Below are positions 17,073 to 25,410 of a stretch of DNA of 64,000 bases, in pieces. Within the stretch, counting starts at the first letter, position 1. Every line of letters starts with the position of its first letter. Origin of the DNA: Streptomyces canus (GTDB lineage: Bacteria; Actinomycetota; Actinomycetes; Streptomycetales; Streptomycetaceae). A program made the translations under genes and the position numbers. A model generated the notes under the pieces. That model was given only the letters and a program-made list of their open reading frames with translations. It made no database searches and was not told the origin of the DNA. Where the stretch lies: contig NZ_CP107989.1 of assembly GCF_041435015.1 (NCBI RefSeq), positions 4,278,001-4,342,000 on the forward strand, given 5' to 3'.

Positions 17073-18344
17073 ATGCCCGACAGCCAGCCGCAGCCGCCCC
17101 CCTCCTCGTCCTCGTCGGGTGCCTCGTCCACGGGCCGGTCCGAGGGGGCCGGTCTCCTGTTGTGCGGGGCACGGCTCACCGACGGCAGGACCGTGGATGT
17201 ACGGCTGGGCGGCGGGCGCATCGAGGCGGTCGGTACGGCCGGCAGTCTGACCGTGGGCGGCACACGCGCGTGCGGTGCGCGTGTGGACCTCAACGGCTAT
17301 CTGCTCCTGCCTGCCCCTGCCGAGCCGCACGCCCACGGCGACACCGCGCTGTCGGCCGACGCCGAGGGGCCGGTGTCCCACGACCCCCACGACGTCCAGC
17401 GCCGGGCCACGGAGGCCGCCCTGCTCCAGCTCGGGCACGGCGCGACCGCGCTCAGGGCGCACGTGCGCGTGGGGGACGTCCAGGGGCTGGGCGCGCTGGC
17501 CGCCGTACTGCAGGCGCGGCGGTCGCTGCACGGGCTCACCGAGTTGACGGCCGTGGCGATGCCCAGGGTGCTGACCGGCGTGGCCGGGGCCGAGGGGCTC
17601 GCCATGTTGCGGGACGCGCTGAAGATGGGTGCCTCGGTGGTGGGCGGCTGTCCGGATCTCGACCCCGATCCGACGGGTTATGCGGAGGCGGTCCTGGAGG
17701 TCGCCTCGGAACACGGCTGCCCCGTCGACCTGCACACGGACGCCACCGACCCGGCCCGGCTCGCCCGGCTCGCCGCCATGGCCGGCGGCCTGCGGCCCGG
17801 CGTGACCCTGGGCCCCTGCGCGGGCTTGGACCGCCTCCCCGCCGAGGTGGTCTCCCGCACCGCCGACCAGCTCGGGGCGGCCGGAGTCGCCGTGGTGTGC
17901 CTGCCGCAGGGCGGCTGCGCGGGCGTCGACCGGCGGGGCACGGCTCCGGTACGGCTGCTGCGCGCGGCCGGAGTCCGGGTGGCCGCCGGCAGCGGCGCGC
18001 TGCGGGACGCCTGCAACCCGGTGGGCCGCGGCGACCCCCTGGAGGCCGCGTACCTGCTCGCCTCCCGGTACGGGCTGCGACCGGAGGACGCCTACGACAC
18101 GGTGAGCACGTCGGCGCGGACCGTGCTCGGGTTGCCCGAAGTCCGCGTGGAGGCGGGCTTCCCGGCCGAATTGCTCGCGGTACGCGGCGACCGCCTCGCC
18201 GGCGCCCTCTCCCTGGCGTACAGCCGGATCGTGGTGCACCGGGGGCGCGTGGTGGCACGGACGAGCGCGGTCCGGGAGTACTGCAACTCGGCGGCGGGGG
18301 TGGAGTCGGGGCTGCCTCGGCAGGGGCGAGGGGGTGTGTCGTAG
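17073..18344 (+). CDS. Amidohydrolase-like protein (cytosine deaminase-related), possibly altered active site
   Basis: The 423-residue protein has the amidohydrolase layout: an N-terminal beta-sandwich (LLLCGARLTDGRTVDVRLGGGRIEAVG), a HxH pair H86/H88 in AEPHAHGDT, a DLHTD motif and a C-terminal return of the sandwich (ELLAVRGDRLAGALS). Family members also need a further His and a late Asp. The equivalent segments here read LGPCAGLDRL and VAAGSGALRD, with no obvious His or metal-binding Asp, so activity may be changed or lost. The first 25 residues are a Ser/Pro-rich tail. Start at ATG 17073. Confidence 0.75.
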   Translation: MPDSQPQPPPSSSSSGASSTGRSEGAGLLLCGARLTDGRTVDVRLGGGRIEAVGTAGSLTVGGTRACGARVDLNGYLLLPAPAEPHAHGDTALSADAEGPVSHDPHDVQRRATEAALLQLGHGATALRAHVRVGDVQGLGALAAVLQARRSLHGLTELTAVAMPRVLTGVAGAEGLAMLRDALKMGASVVGGCPDLDPDPTGYAEAVLEVASEHGCPVDLHTDATDPARLARLAAMAGGLRPGVTLGPCAGLDRLPAEVVSRTADQLGAAGVAVVCLPQGGCAGVDRRGTAPVRLLRAAGVRVAAGSGALRDACNPVGRGDPLEAAYLLASRYGLRPEDAYDTVSTSARTVLGLPEVRVEAGFPAELLAVRGDRLAGALSLAYSRIVVHRGRVVARTSAVREYCNSAAGVESGLPRQGRGGVS

Positions 18345-18444
18345 GGCGAGTGCGTGCCGTGTCGCTGAGGGTTCGGTCGGGGTGGTGGGGGTGGTCGGCG
18401 GTGAGGGTGCGTCGTGGCGCGTGCCGCTGCGCGCAACCCCCTGT

Positions 18445-18477
18445 GTGGCGCGGGGAACTGCGCGACCAGCCACGACG
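18445..18477 (+). repeat. Dispersed intergenic repeat, copy 3
   Basis: GTGGCGCGGGGAACTGCGCG followed by ACCAGCCACGAC matches the copies near 12404 and 12901. It lies in the non-coding gap upstream of the gene at 18571. Confidence 0.75.
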
Positions 18478-18570
18478 GACCGGAGCCGCTCCTCGACCTC
18501 ACCCCGCACCCCGTGCGGTGTCGCCGGACCCACACGGCAGATGTGCCTGGACGGGCGTACGGTCGAAGAC

Positions 18571-19227
18571 ATGCGCATTGTCATCGCTGGTGGTCATGGT
18601 CAGATCGCGCTGCGGCTGGAGCGGCTGCTCGCCGCGCGCGGGGACGAGGTCGCGGGGATCATCCGTCGCGCCGAACAGGGCGACGACCTGCGGGACGTCG
18701 GTGCCGAACCGGTCGTGTTGGACCTGGAGTCGGCCTCGGTCGAGGAGGTTGCCGCCCCTTTGCGGGGGGCGGACGCGGCGGTCTTCGCGGCGGGCGCGGG
18801 TCCGGGTAGCGGCGCGGCCCGCAAGGACACGGTGGACAAGGCCGCGGCGGTGCTGTTCGCGGACGCGGCGGTCCTGGCGGGAGTACGGCGCTTCGTGATC
18901 GTGTCGTCCATGGGCGCGGATCCACGGCACGAGGGTGACGAGATCTTCGATGTGTACCTGCGCGCCAAGGGCGAAGCCGACGCCCATGTGAGCGGTTTGG
19001 ATGCCCTGGACTGGACGATTCTGCGTCCCGGCGCGCTCACGGACGACGCGGGCACCGGCCTCGTACGCCTGGAGGCGCACACCGGCCGGGGTTCGATTCC
19101 GCGCGACGACGTGGCCGCCGTACTGGCGGAGTTGCTGGACACGCCGGCGACGGCAGGGCTGACGCTGGAGCTGATCAGCGGTGCCACGCCGGTCTCGGTC
19201 GCGGTGAAGTCGGTGGCGGGCAACTGA
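18571..19227 (+). CDS. NAD(P)-binding Rossmann-fold protein (atypical SDR)
   Basis: The 218-residue protein opens MRIVIAGGHGQIALRLERLL; GGHGQIA at 7-13 is a variant of the dinucleotide-binding GxxGxxG. Further family marks are VVLDLESAS, FVIVSSMGAD and a WTILRPGALTDD segment near 150. It resembles the YhfK/HscARG-like sugar-epimerase relatives. The ATG at 18571 is the natural start; the longer frame runs through the dispersed repeat and is discarded. The next gene begins two bases after its stop, so they are co-transcribed. Confidence 0.85.
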   Translation: MRIVIAGGHGQIALRLERLLAARGDEVAGIIRRAEQGDDLRDVGAEPVVLDLESASVEEVAAPLRGADAAVFAAGAGPGSGAARKDTVDKAAAVLFADAAVLAGVRRFVIVSSMGADPRHEGDEIFDVYLRAKGEADAHVSGLDALDWTILRPGALTDDAGTGLVRLEAHTGRGSIPRDDVAAVLAELLDTPATAGLTLELISGATPVSVAVKSVAGN

Positions 19228-19229
19228 GG

Positions 19230-19637
19230 ATGGCCGCTGAGGGGGTGCCGGCGGCGCAAGAGGCGTTGCTGCGGCGGATGTACGAGGTCTTCGCGACGGA
19301 CGAGCGGGACGCCTTCGTACCGCGTTGTCTGGCCCCGGACGTGGACTGGCCGAACATGCTGGACGGCGGCCGACTCCACGGACGTGCGGCGGTACGGGCG
19401 TACTGGGCACGGCAGTTCGCGGCGGGGCATCCCCTCGTACGGCTGGAGGGGCTGAGGTCGGACGGGCTCGCCGGCGCGGTGGTGGTGGTGACCGTACGGC
19501 TCGGGGTGCGTGATGCGTCGGGCGAGCGGTGGGCCGGGGAGACGGTCGAGCACGTGTACCGGTTCGGGGAGGACGGGCTCGTGGTGCGGATGGATGTGAG
19601 GGAGGGGTCGGGGCCGGGGATTGGATCCGGGACGTAG
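19230..19637 (+). CDS. SnoaL/NTF2-like small protein
   Basis: The 135-residue product looks like the cone-shaped NTF2/SnoaL fold, a shape used by small isomerases, cyclases and hydrolases. It has an N-terminal helix pair with RRMYEVFATDERDAF, the DVDWPNMLDGGRLHGRAAVRAYW segment and C-terminal strands ending VEHVYRFGEDGLVVRMDVR. It starts two bases after the Rossmann-fold gene, so it probably works in the same pathway. The reaction is unknown. Confidence 0.8.
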   Translation: MAAEGVPAAQEALLRRMYEVFATDERDAFVPRCLAPDVDWPNMLDGGRLHGRAAVRAYWARQFAAGHPLVRLEGLRSDGLAGAVVVVTVRLGVRDASGERWAGETVEHVYRFGEDGLVVRMDVREGSGPGIGSGT

Positions 19638-19692
19638 GACGGCTGAACGCCCGAGGCGGGGTGCTCTGACAGGTCGTCGGGCAGCCGAACGC

Positions 19693-19905
19693 TCAGAACA
19701 GGGGCAGCTGGCCGGGGACGACGGGTAGTGCGTACCCGTCCAACGACGGCTGCGCCGCTCCGAGTTCCGCCTGTCTGCGGGAACCCGGGCAGGAGACCAG
19801 CTGACCTCTCGCGCGTGCTCCGGGCGGGTCGTGCCGGGCGAAGCGGCCGGCGACGACAGCGATCTCGCGACGGCATTCGGGGCAGAGCCTGCGACGACTG
19901 GACAT
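19693..19905 (-). CDS. Small conserved Cys-containing protein
   Basis: The 70-residue product reads MSSRRRLCPECRREIAVVAG at the start and ends SLDGYALPVVPGQLPLF. A CPEC pair plus a later Cys suggests a small metal site. I recognise the sequence type as a conserved Streptomyces hypothetical protein, without a known function. The ATG at 19905 is preferred because homologue-like sequence begins there, not at the longer frame start. Confidence 0.65.
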   Translation of the reverse strand: MSSRRRLCPECRREIAVVAGRFARHDPPGARARGQLVSCPGSRRQAELGAAQPSLDGYALPVVPGQLPLF

Positions 19906-20449
19906 GCAGTCAGTGTGCCCCGGGCGGGCGACGTTTGTGCGTCCCAAGCGGGCGGCTGTGCCTGTCGGGGAGCGTGGGAAGGACCGCGGGGCTCAAGGGC
20001 GGGCGGCTGTCGGAGGTGGGGGGACGGGAGGGGGCTCGTCCGGGGGTACGGGACGCGTGGCGCCTGAGAAGCGCTTCGCCGCGCAGTCTGTGTACATCGC
20101 CATCACGGCCCCGCATTGCGGCCCTGGCCGTGCAAGTCGCAGGGCGAGCCGCGCGGCAGGCACCGACCCACGCCGCCTCGCCGAGCCCAACCGGCCGGAG
20201 GGCCCGGCATCGCGCGGTGCCTAGCGAGCCCGAGGAACGGGCACCCAGGCGGCGGCTGGTCGACGACCGACGGAGCCCGTTGGAACGCACGGCGGCGTCA
20301 CGCCTTGGACCGTTACCGCCATGTGCCGTCGGTGCTGCGTGAGCAACACGAACGCGCGTCCTGACTCCACCAGCCCGCCTACCCCGCCGGTCAGACACAT
20401 CACCCGGCCCCGCCGCGCCATGGGGCGCCTGAAGCATCCCGAAACGAAG
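19906..20449. other. Region without a clear gene next to the left att site
   Basis: No intact gene is convincing. A plus-strand frame ending at 20364 (...RHALDRYRHVPSVLREQHERAS) and a minus-strand frame beginning MYTDCAAKRFSG near 20096 could be remnants of older genes. The region is the chromosome originally downstream of tRNA-Tyr. Confidence 0.4.
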
Positions 20450-20491
20450 AGACCCCCTCCGCTCTGCGTTTCCGCAGTTCGGAGGGGGTCT
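20450..20491 (-). terminator. Hairpin that originally closed the tRNA-Tyr gene
   Basis: AGACCCCCTCCG and CGGAGGGGGTCT are perfect arms. On the minus strand they follow the tRNA 3' end copy and precede a T-containing stretch. Confidence 0.7.
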
Positions 20492-20550
20492 CTCTCAGCG
20501 TGGCGGCGCCAGGATTCGAACCTGGGAAGGCTGAGCCGGCAGATTTACAG
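20482..20550. repeat. Left attachment site (attL), 3' end of tRNA-Tyr plus terminator arm
   Basis: These 69 bases match 26258-26326 with one mismatch. The part from 20500 on matches the intact tRNA-Tyr at 50394 as far as the anticodon loop (ATTTACAG). It lacks the tRNA 5' half, so it is a duplicated att core and not a gene. Confidence 0.9.
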
Positions 20551-20556
20551 CGGGCT
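20541..20556 (+). repeat. 16-base direct repeat, left copy
   Basis: AGATTTACAGCGGGCT, identical at 24664-24679; the two copies bracket the IS and the TIR-NB-ARC-TPR gene. Confidence 0.8.
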
Positions 20557-20577
20557 GGCTGTAGCCGGTCTGACTAG

Positions 20578-21413
20578 AGGTTGTCCCGTAACCGGTGGGG
20601 TGGTTGGTGCGTTGGCTGGGCATGGGTGGGGTGATTTCAGCTGATGATCCGAAGTGGATCGAGCCGTTCTCCGGGTTGAGCGAGGTGCAGTTCGCCAGGC
20701 TGGTGGCGTTGGTGCGGCGTCGCGGGGGTGACGTTCAGCGGGGCCGTCCCTGGCGGTTGCCGCTGGAGGACCGGGTGTTGCTGGTGGCGACGTACTGGCG
20801 CACGAACCTGACGTTGCGGCAGGTGGCACCGTTGTTCGGGGTCTCGAAGTCCGCGGCCGACCGTATCCTCGATCACCTGGCACCGCTGTTGGCCATCGCG
20901 CCGGCCCGACGTCCGCGCAGGGACACTGTCTACATCGTCGACGGCACCTTGGTGCCTACCCGGGACCGCAGCGTCGCCGCGTCCAGCAAGAACTATCGGT
21001 ACTCGACGAATCTGCAGGTCGTCATCGACGCCAACAGCCGCCTGGTGGTGGCGATCGGCTTGCCGCTGCCCGGCAGTCGCAACGACTGCCGGGCGTTCAC
21101 CGAATCCGGTGTGGACCGGGTCTGCCGCGGTGCCCCGACCATCGCCGACGGTGGCTACCAGGGCACTGGCCTTCTCATCCCGCACCGCAGGCGACGAGGC
21201 CAGAGACACCTCAGCCCGCAACAGGAAGCAGAGAACGCCGTCCACCGCCGGGCACGGGCACGAGTCGAACACGCCCTATCCCGGCTGAAGAACTGGAAGA
21301 TCCTTCGGGACTGCCGCCTCAAGGGCAACGGCGTTCACCAGGCCATGCTCGGCATCGCCCGGCTCCACAACCTGGCCCTCACCGGATAGCTCACGCCCCA
21401 TACGGGACAACCT
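20578..21413 (+). mobile_element. IS5-like insertion sequence, apparently complete
   Basis: It is 836 bases long, with perfect terminal inverted repeats AGGTTGTCCCGTA / TACGGGACAACCT, and flanked by CTAG on both sides (20574-20577, 21414-21417). The flank is a 4-base target duplication of the YTAR type known for the IS5 subgroup. One transposase gene fills it. Perfect ends and an intact reading frame suggest recent arrival. Confidence 0.9.
20595..21389 (+). CDS. IS5 family transposase (DDE)
   Basis: The 264-residue transposase cuts and pastes the surrounding IS. An N-terminal helix-turn-helix lies at about 70-92 (NLTLRQVAPLFGVSKSAADRIL). It is followed by the DDE_Tnp_4-type catalytic core with D116 in IVDGTLVP, D185 in IADGGYQG and E225 in RARVEHALSRLKNW. 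The frame is unbroken and ends 24 bases before the right inverted repeat. The GTG at 20595 is the first start inside the IS; a later ATG at 20622 is an alternative. Confidence 0.93.
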   Translation: MGWLVRWLGMGGVISADDPKWIEPFSGLSEVQFARLVALVRRRGGDVQRGRPWRLPLEDRVLLVATYWRTNLTLRQVAPLFGVSKSAADRILDHLAPLLAIAPARRPRRDTVYIVDGTLVPTRDRSVAASSKNYRYSTNLQVVIDANSRLVVAIGLPLPGSRNDCRAFTESGVDRVCRGAPTIADGGYQGTGLLIPHRRRRGQRHLSPQQEAENAVHRRARARVEHALSRLKNWKILRDCRLKGNGVHQAMLGIARLHNLALTG

Positions 21414-21479
21414 CTAGGCAGTTCGATGGCCAGCGCATATCCCGGGGGACGCCTGGGGGATTCCTTCAACCTTGGCGTA

Positions 21480-24400
21480 TCAGCCAGCGTTCGGTCCTGT
21501 GAGGCTGTCGAGCAATCTTGCGGTGCGCAGGGTGTCGGGGTGGTCCCCGCCCAGCACCCGCCGCTGCCGGGCCAGGGTGTCCTCGCACAGCTCCACCGCC
21601 TCCTCCCCCCGACCCACATCCGCCAGATCAACCGCCAAGTTGCCCGCGGTACGCAGAGTGTCGGGGTGGTCCCCGCCCAGCACCCGCCGCCGGCGTGCCA
21701 GGGTGTCCTCGCCCAGCTCCACCGCCTCCTCCCCCCGACCCACAGCCGCCCACCGGATCGCCAGGTTGGACGCGGTACGCAGAGTGTCGGGGTGGTCCTC
21801 GCCCAGCACCCGCCGCCGGCGTGCCAGGGTGTCCTCGCCCAGCTCCACCGCCTCCTCCCCCCGACCCACACCCGCCCACCGGATCGCCAGGTTGGACGCG
21901 GTGCCCAGAGTGTCGGGGTGGTCCTCGCCCAGCACCCGCCGCTGCCGGGCCAGGGTGTCCTCGCCCAGCTCCACCGCCTCCTCCCCCCGACCCACATCCG
22001 CCAGATCAGCCGCCAGGTTGCCCGCGGTGCCCAGAGTGTCGGGGTGGTCCCCGCCCAGCACCCGCCGCTGCCGGGCCAGGGTGTCCTCGCCCAGCTCCAC
22101 CGCCTCCTCCCCCCGACCCACAGCCGCCAGATCAGCCGCCAGGTTGCCCGCGGTGCCCAGAGTGTCGGGGTGGTCCCCGCCCAGCACCCGCCGCCGGCGT
22201 GCCAGGGTGTCCTCGCACAGCTCCACCGACTCCTCCCCCCGACCCACAGCCGCCAGATCAACCGCCAGGTTGCCCGCGGTACGCAGAGTTTCGGGGTGGT
22301 CCTCGCCCAGCACCCGCCGCTGCCGGGCCAGGGTGTCCTCGCACAGCTCCACCGACTCCTCCCCCCGACCCACATCCGCCCACCGGATCGCCAGGTTGGA
22401 CGCGGTGCGCAGGGTGTCGGGGTGGTCCTCGCCCAGCACTCGCCGCTGCCGGGCCAGGGTGTCCTCGCACAGCTCTACCGCTTCCTCCCCCCGACCCACA
22501 TCCGCCAGATCAGCCGCCAGGTTGCCCGCGGTGCCCAGAGTGTCGGGGTGGTCCTCGCCCAACACCCGCCGCTGCCGGGCCAGGGTGTCCTCGCACAGCT
22601 CTACCGCCTCCTCCCCCCGACCCACATCCGCCAGATCAGCCGCCAGGTTGCCCGCGGTGCCCAGAGTGTCGGGGTGGTCCTCGCCCAACACCCGCCGCTG
22701 CCGGTCGAACAGGTCCTGGTGCAGTGCAAGGGCACGCTCACGATCGCCGACGGCACTGCATGCCGTGGCCAAGTAGTTGACGGCCCACCAGGTGTGAGCG
22801 TGATCAGGGCCCAGCAGGGCGTTCCAGGCTTCGTGGAGGTCTTCGAGACGGGGCAGGATCGCCGGTGCGCTGCCACGGTCCAGGAGGTAGAGGCACGCTT
22901 CGCATGCGGCGAAGCGGGCGCCCGCGGTGACCAGATCGGTCGGGTCGATGTCCAACAGGTGGGGCAGCAGGTCGGACCAGCGAGGCCAGGACGCAGGAAC
23001 CTCCGCCCTGCCGGGGGACGCCGCGGCGAGCAAGACGCTGGCATTGTGCGCCGCAGCATTGCGCTCCTCGTCGGTGAGCTGGTTTTTGAGGACGGCCTGG
23101 GTCAGGCGGTGCAGGTGCAGGCTCCCGCCCGCCACCCGGGCCAGCCCGTGTTGGTGCAGCGCCGCTAGGACACGGTTTCTGGTGCGCCAGTCCGCCACCA
23201 CCTGGCCCGCGGACGACTCCTCGTCAGCCTTCCGCCTCGTGCTGGTGGGCAGGGCAAAGGGTTCCGGGGCCAGCAGTGCACAGGCGTTCATCACCTCGGC
23301 AGCCTCCGGGTCCTGCTCCCGCAGCCGTTGCATGCTCAACCGGATCTGCGCGGCCAGCGACCACCGGTAATCCCGCGGCCTGCCCTCATCGGTGACCTCA
23401 CCGGCATGGCCGACCAGCAGGGCCAGGTAGTCGTCCACGGCCGTCGTCGTCAGCACCGCGGCCGCCTGGACCAGGGCCAGCGGCAGGTCATCCAACGCCT
23501 GCGCCAACCGGTCGGCATCCCCCTCCGTCAGCCACGGCGTCCGGCTGCGCAGCAGCTCGATCGCCTCCCGCCGCGCCAGCACATCGACATCCAACGGCCA
23601 GGCCACACCGTGCCAGTCGGGGTTACGGGAGGTGATCAGCACATGCCCCGCCCCGGACGGCACGAAGCCCGCCAGCGCCGCGGGATCCTCCGCGTTGTCG
23701 AAGACGACCAGCCAGCGCGATCGCGACCCCAGCTCATGCCCCAACGCCCGCACCGCCTCCTCCAGCGGTGTATCCGGCTGAGCAGCCCCGGTCTCCACCG
23801 CCAGCACCGCCAACTGCCCCGGAATCAGCGCCGCATCCTCCGCCCGCACCCACCACACCAGCTCGTACTCCCCGCAGAACCGGTGCGCGTACTCGGCCGC
23901 CAGCTGCGTCTTGCCCACACCCCCACGGCCATCCAAGGCCACCACCGCCACCGCACGGCCGCCCGCCAGCCGCGACCGCACCTCCACCAGCAGCCCATCC
24001 CGGCCCACGAACCCCGCATTGCGCGCCGGAACGTTCCACACCCGCGGCAACGTGCCCGGCAGCCGCGGCCCACCCGCCCCCATCCGCCGCAGCTGGCCTG
24101 TGCCGCCCCGACCTGGAAACCGTGGACTCTCCAGGGGAACCCCCGCCGGCCCCGCCACTGCCGCCAGCAGCACCTCCCGCGCCTCCTCCTCCCCCACACC
24201 GAACAACGCCGGCGCAATCAACGCCCGCAGCATCGGCGGCACGACACAGTGCTCGATCCGGACCGGGATCAGCTTCTCCCGCCCGGCCAGCTTCGCCGTC
24301 CACTCCTCCGTGGTCCACCGCTCCGGCTCGAAATACGCAGCCGAGAACAACGCCACCATCGGCCCCGCCGCCAGGGCCCGGTCCATGTTCCGAATGACGT

Positions 24401-24542
24401 TCTCCCCGGCCCCCCAGTGCCAGACACCCAACTCCACCTCATACCCGGCATCCTGCAACTGCCAGGCCGCCCACTCCGCCCACGCAAGATCCGCCCCCGC
24501 ATGCGAGACGAACACCCGCACCCCGCCAGCCACATCTGCCAC
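21480..24542 (-). CDS. TIR-NB-ARC-TPR protein (STAND NTPase)
   Basis: This multidomain STAND protein has about 1020 residues. An N-terminal TIR domain (about 8-140) begins RVFVSHAGADLAWAEW and carries a Glu in TTEEWTAKLAG that fits the NADase position. An NB-ARC ATPase follows, with P-loop GRGGVGKT at 205-212, Walker B-like WLVVFDNAED and HVLITSRNPDW. A helical linker then leads to nine full 42-residue kinesin-light-chain-type TPR repeats. Such proteins sense a ligand through repeats, oligomerise and activate the effector; several act in phage defence, and that role here is inference. The GTG at 24542 is chosen just before the TIR; the frame's TTG at 24632 has no ribosome site. Confidence 0.85.
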   Translation of the reverse strand: MADVAGGVRVFVSHAGADLAWAEWAAWQLQDAGYEVELGVWHWGAGENVIRNMDRALAAGPMVALFSAAYFEPERWTTEEWTAKLAGREKLIPVRIEHCVVPPMLRALIAPALFGVGEEEAREVLLAAVAGPAGVPLESPRFPGRGGTGQLRRMGAGGPRLPGTLPRVWNVPARNAGFVGRDGLLVEVRSRLAGGRAVAVVALDGRGGVGKTQLAAEYAHRFCGEYELVWWVRAEDAALIPGQLAVLAVETGAAQPDTPLEEAVRALGHELGSRSRWLVVFDNAEDPAALAGFVPSGAGHVLITSRNPDWHGVAWPLDVDVLARREAIELLRSRTPWLTEGDADRLAQALDDLPLALVQAAAVLTTTAVDDYLALLVGHAGEVTDEGRPRDYRWSLAAQIRLSMQRLREQDPEAAEVMNACALLAPEPFALPTSTRRKADEESSAGQVVADWRTRNRVLAALHQHGLARVAGGSLHLHRLTQAVLKNQLTDEERNAAAHNASVLLAAASPGRAEVPASWPRWSDLLPHLLDIDPTDLVTAGARFAACEACLYLLDRGSAPAILPRLEDLHEAWNALLGPDHAHTWWAVNYLATACSAVGDRERALALHQDLFDRQRRVLGEDHPDTLGTAGNLAADLADVGRGEEAVELCEDTLARQRRVLGEDHPDTLGTAGNLAADLADVGRGEEAVELCEDTLARQRRVLGEDHPDTLRTASNLAIRWADVGRGEESVELCEDTLARQRRVLGEDHPETLRTAGNLAVDLAAVGRGEESVELCEDTLARRRRVLGGDHPDTLGTAGNLAADLAAVGRGEEAVELGEDTLARQRRVLGGDHPDTLGTAGNLAADLADVGRGEEAVELGEDTLARQRRVLGEDHPDTLGTASNLAIRWAGVGRGEEAVELGEDTLARRRRVLGEDHPDTLRTASNLAIRWAAVGRGEEAVELGEDTLARRRRVLGGDHPDTLRTAGNLAVDLADVGRGEEAVELCEDTLARQRRVLGGDHPDTLRTARLLDSLTGPNAG
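21555..22688 (-). repeat. Nine 126-base tandem repeats encoding TPR units
   Basis: Each unit encodes LGEDHPDTLGTAGNLAADL followed by ADVGRGEEAVELCEDTLAR and QRRV with few changes; a partial tenth unit ends the gene. Variants cluster (SNLAIRWA, DDLAAV, CED/GED), as expected from unequal recombination. Confidence 0.95.
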
Positions 24543-24663
24543 CCGAACCCCCGTACCAGCCCCACAACCAGCCCCACACCCTGCCAGCACCGAGACTAGA
24601 ACCCACCCAGACCACCACACACAGGCTTTCAACCAAACCCGGCCGATGAATACGGCCCTCAGG

Positions 24664-24679
24664 AGATTTACAGCGGGCT
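24664..24679 (+). repeat. 16-base direct repeat, right copy
   Basis: AGATTTACAGCGGGCT, the same as at 20541 where it forms the edge of attL. Confidence 0.8.
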
Positions 24680-25143
24680 ACATCCACTACTTGTAACCTG
24701 TGGATTTACCCGTTCCCGCTATCCCTGGGTATGCCTAAGAGAGGCAGGCCCCTTCTCCTGACCGCGTCCCGCCACGCACCGGTCGCTACGCAGCTTCCCC
24801 GACCCTGCGGGGGAAGTCGCAATCACATCAGGGGCCTCGAGCCCCTGCGATTCCCCAGACTAGCAACTTGCCCGGGTCGGGCTGATTTCGACAGAAAATC
24901 AACCCACATAAGTGCGCAGAAAAGGAGGAAGACTCCAAGCGCGACGGCACGTTGTGCATAGGCCTCTCATGCTCACGACGGACACTGTTGCAGGTCACAC
25001 GAACGGGAAACCCGCAGTGCGCCCGACGGCCCCGGTGGCAAGACCCTCAGGACGGGCCGGCTACGGGGGAACCATCAATCCGCCCACCTAGGGGCCTGGC
25101 AAGATCGATTCCACAGGACGATGGCGTCAGGGGGAGGCTCTCG
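24680..25143. other. Non-coding stretch with lower GC
   Basis: No gene can be supported here. An inverted pair CAGGGGC/GCCCCTG (near 24830-24850) is visible. GC falls towards the right, unlike the flanking core DNA. Confidence 0.5.
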
Positions 25144-25410
25144 ATGGGAAGCCACCTACGTGTCGATGAAGTGCATGAATGGCCGATCTTCAGAACACAC
25201 GTTCGCTCCAACCCCAGTGAAGACTGGGCCCACAGGTACGAGGAATCAGGCTCTCCAACACAGGACAAACGCAAGCCGGCGGGAAACGGCGTAACCGTCG
25301 AACGACTCAGGAGTGAAGTGCTAAGATCGCGACGATTCATATATACCCAGAGCCACGGGGAGGGCTTGTGGCTGCCTTGCGGGGGAAGAAATCACCCCTT
25401 GTTTTCTTGA
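25144..25410 (+). CDS. Hypothetical short protein, uncertain
   Basis: An 88-codon frame opens MGSHLRVDEVHEWPIFRTHV with a good ribosome site (GGGGGAGG, six bases before ATG) in low-GC DNA. It overlaps the start of the TIR gene by 43 bases in another frame. No family is recognised. It may be a small partner of that gene or a truncated leftover. Confidence 0.35.
   Translation: MGSHLRVDEVHEWPIFRTHVRSNPSEDWAHRYEESGSPTQDKRKPAGNGVTVERLRSEVLRSRRFIYTQSHGEGLWLPCGGRNHPLFS

Noticed and set aside
20500..20550. tRNA gene at the left att site
   Set aside because: Only the 3' half of tRNA-Tyr is present, with no 5' acceptor strand or D arm; the same holds at 26276-26333.
21555..22688. CRISPR-like regular repeats
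   Set aside because: The units are continuous coding sequence for TPR motifs with no unique spacers.
24542..24632. Signal peptide at the start of the TIR-NB-ARC-TPR protein
   Set aside because: The hydrophobic stretch lies before the likely GTG start and has no ribosome site; a cytoplasmic STAND protein should lack it.
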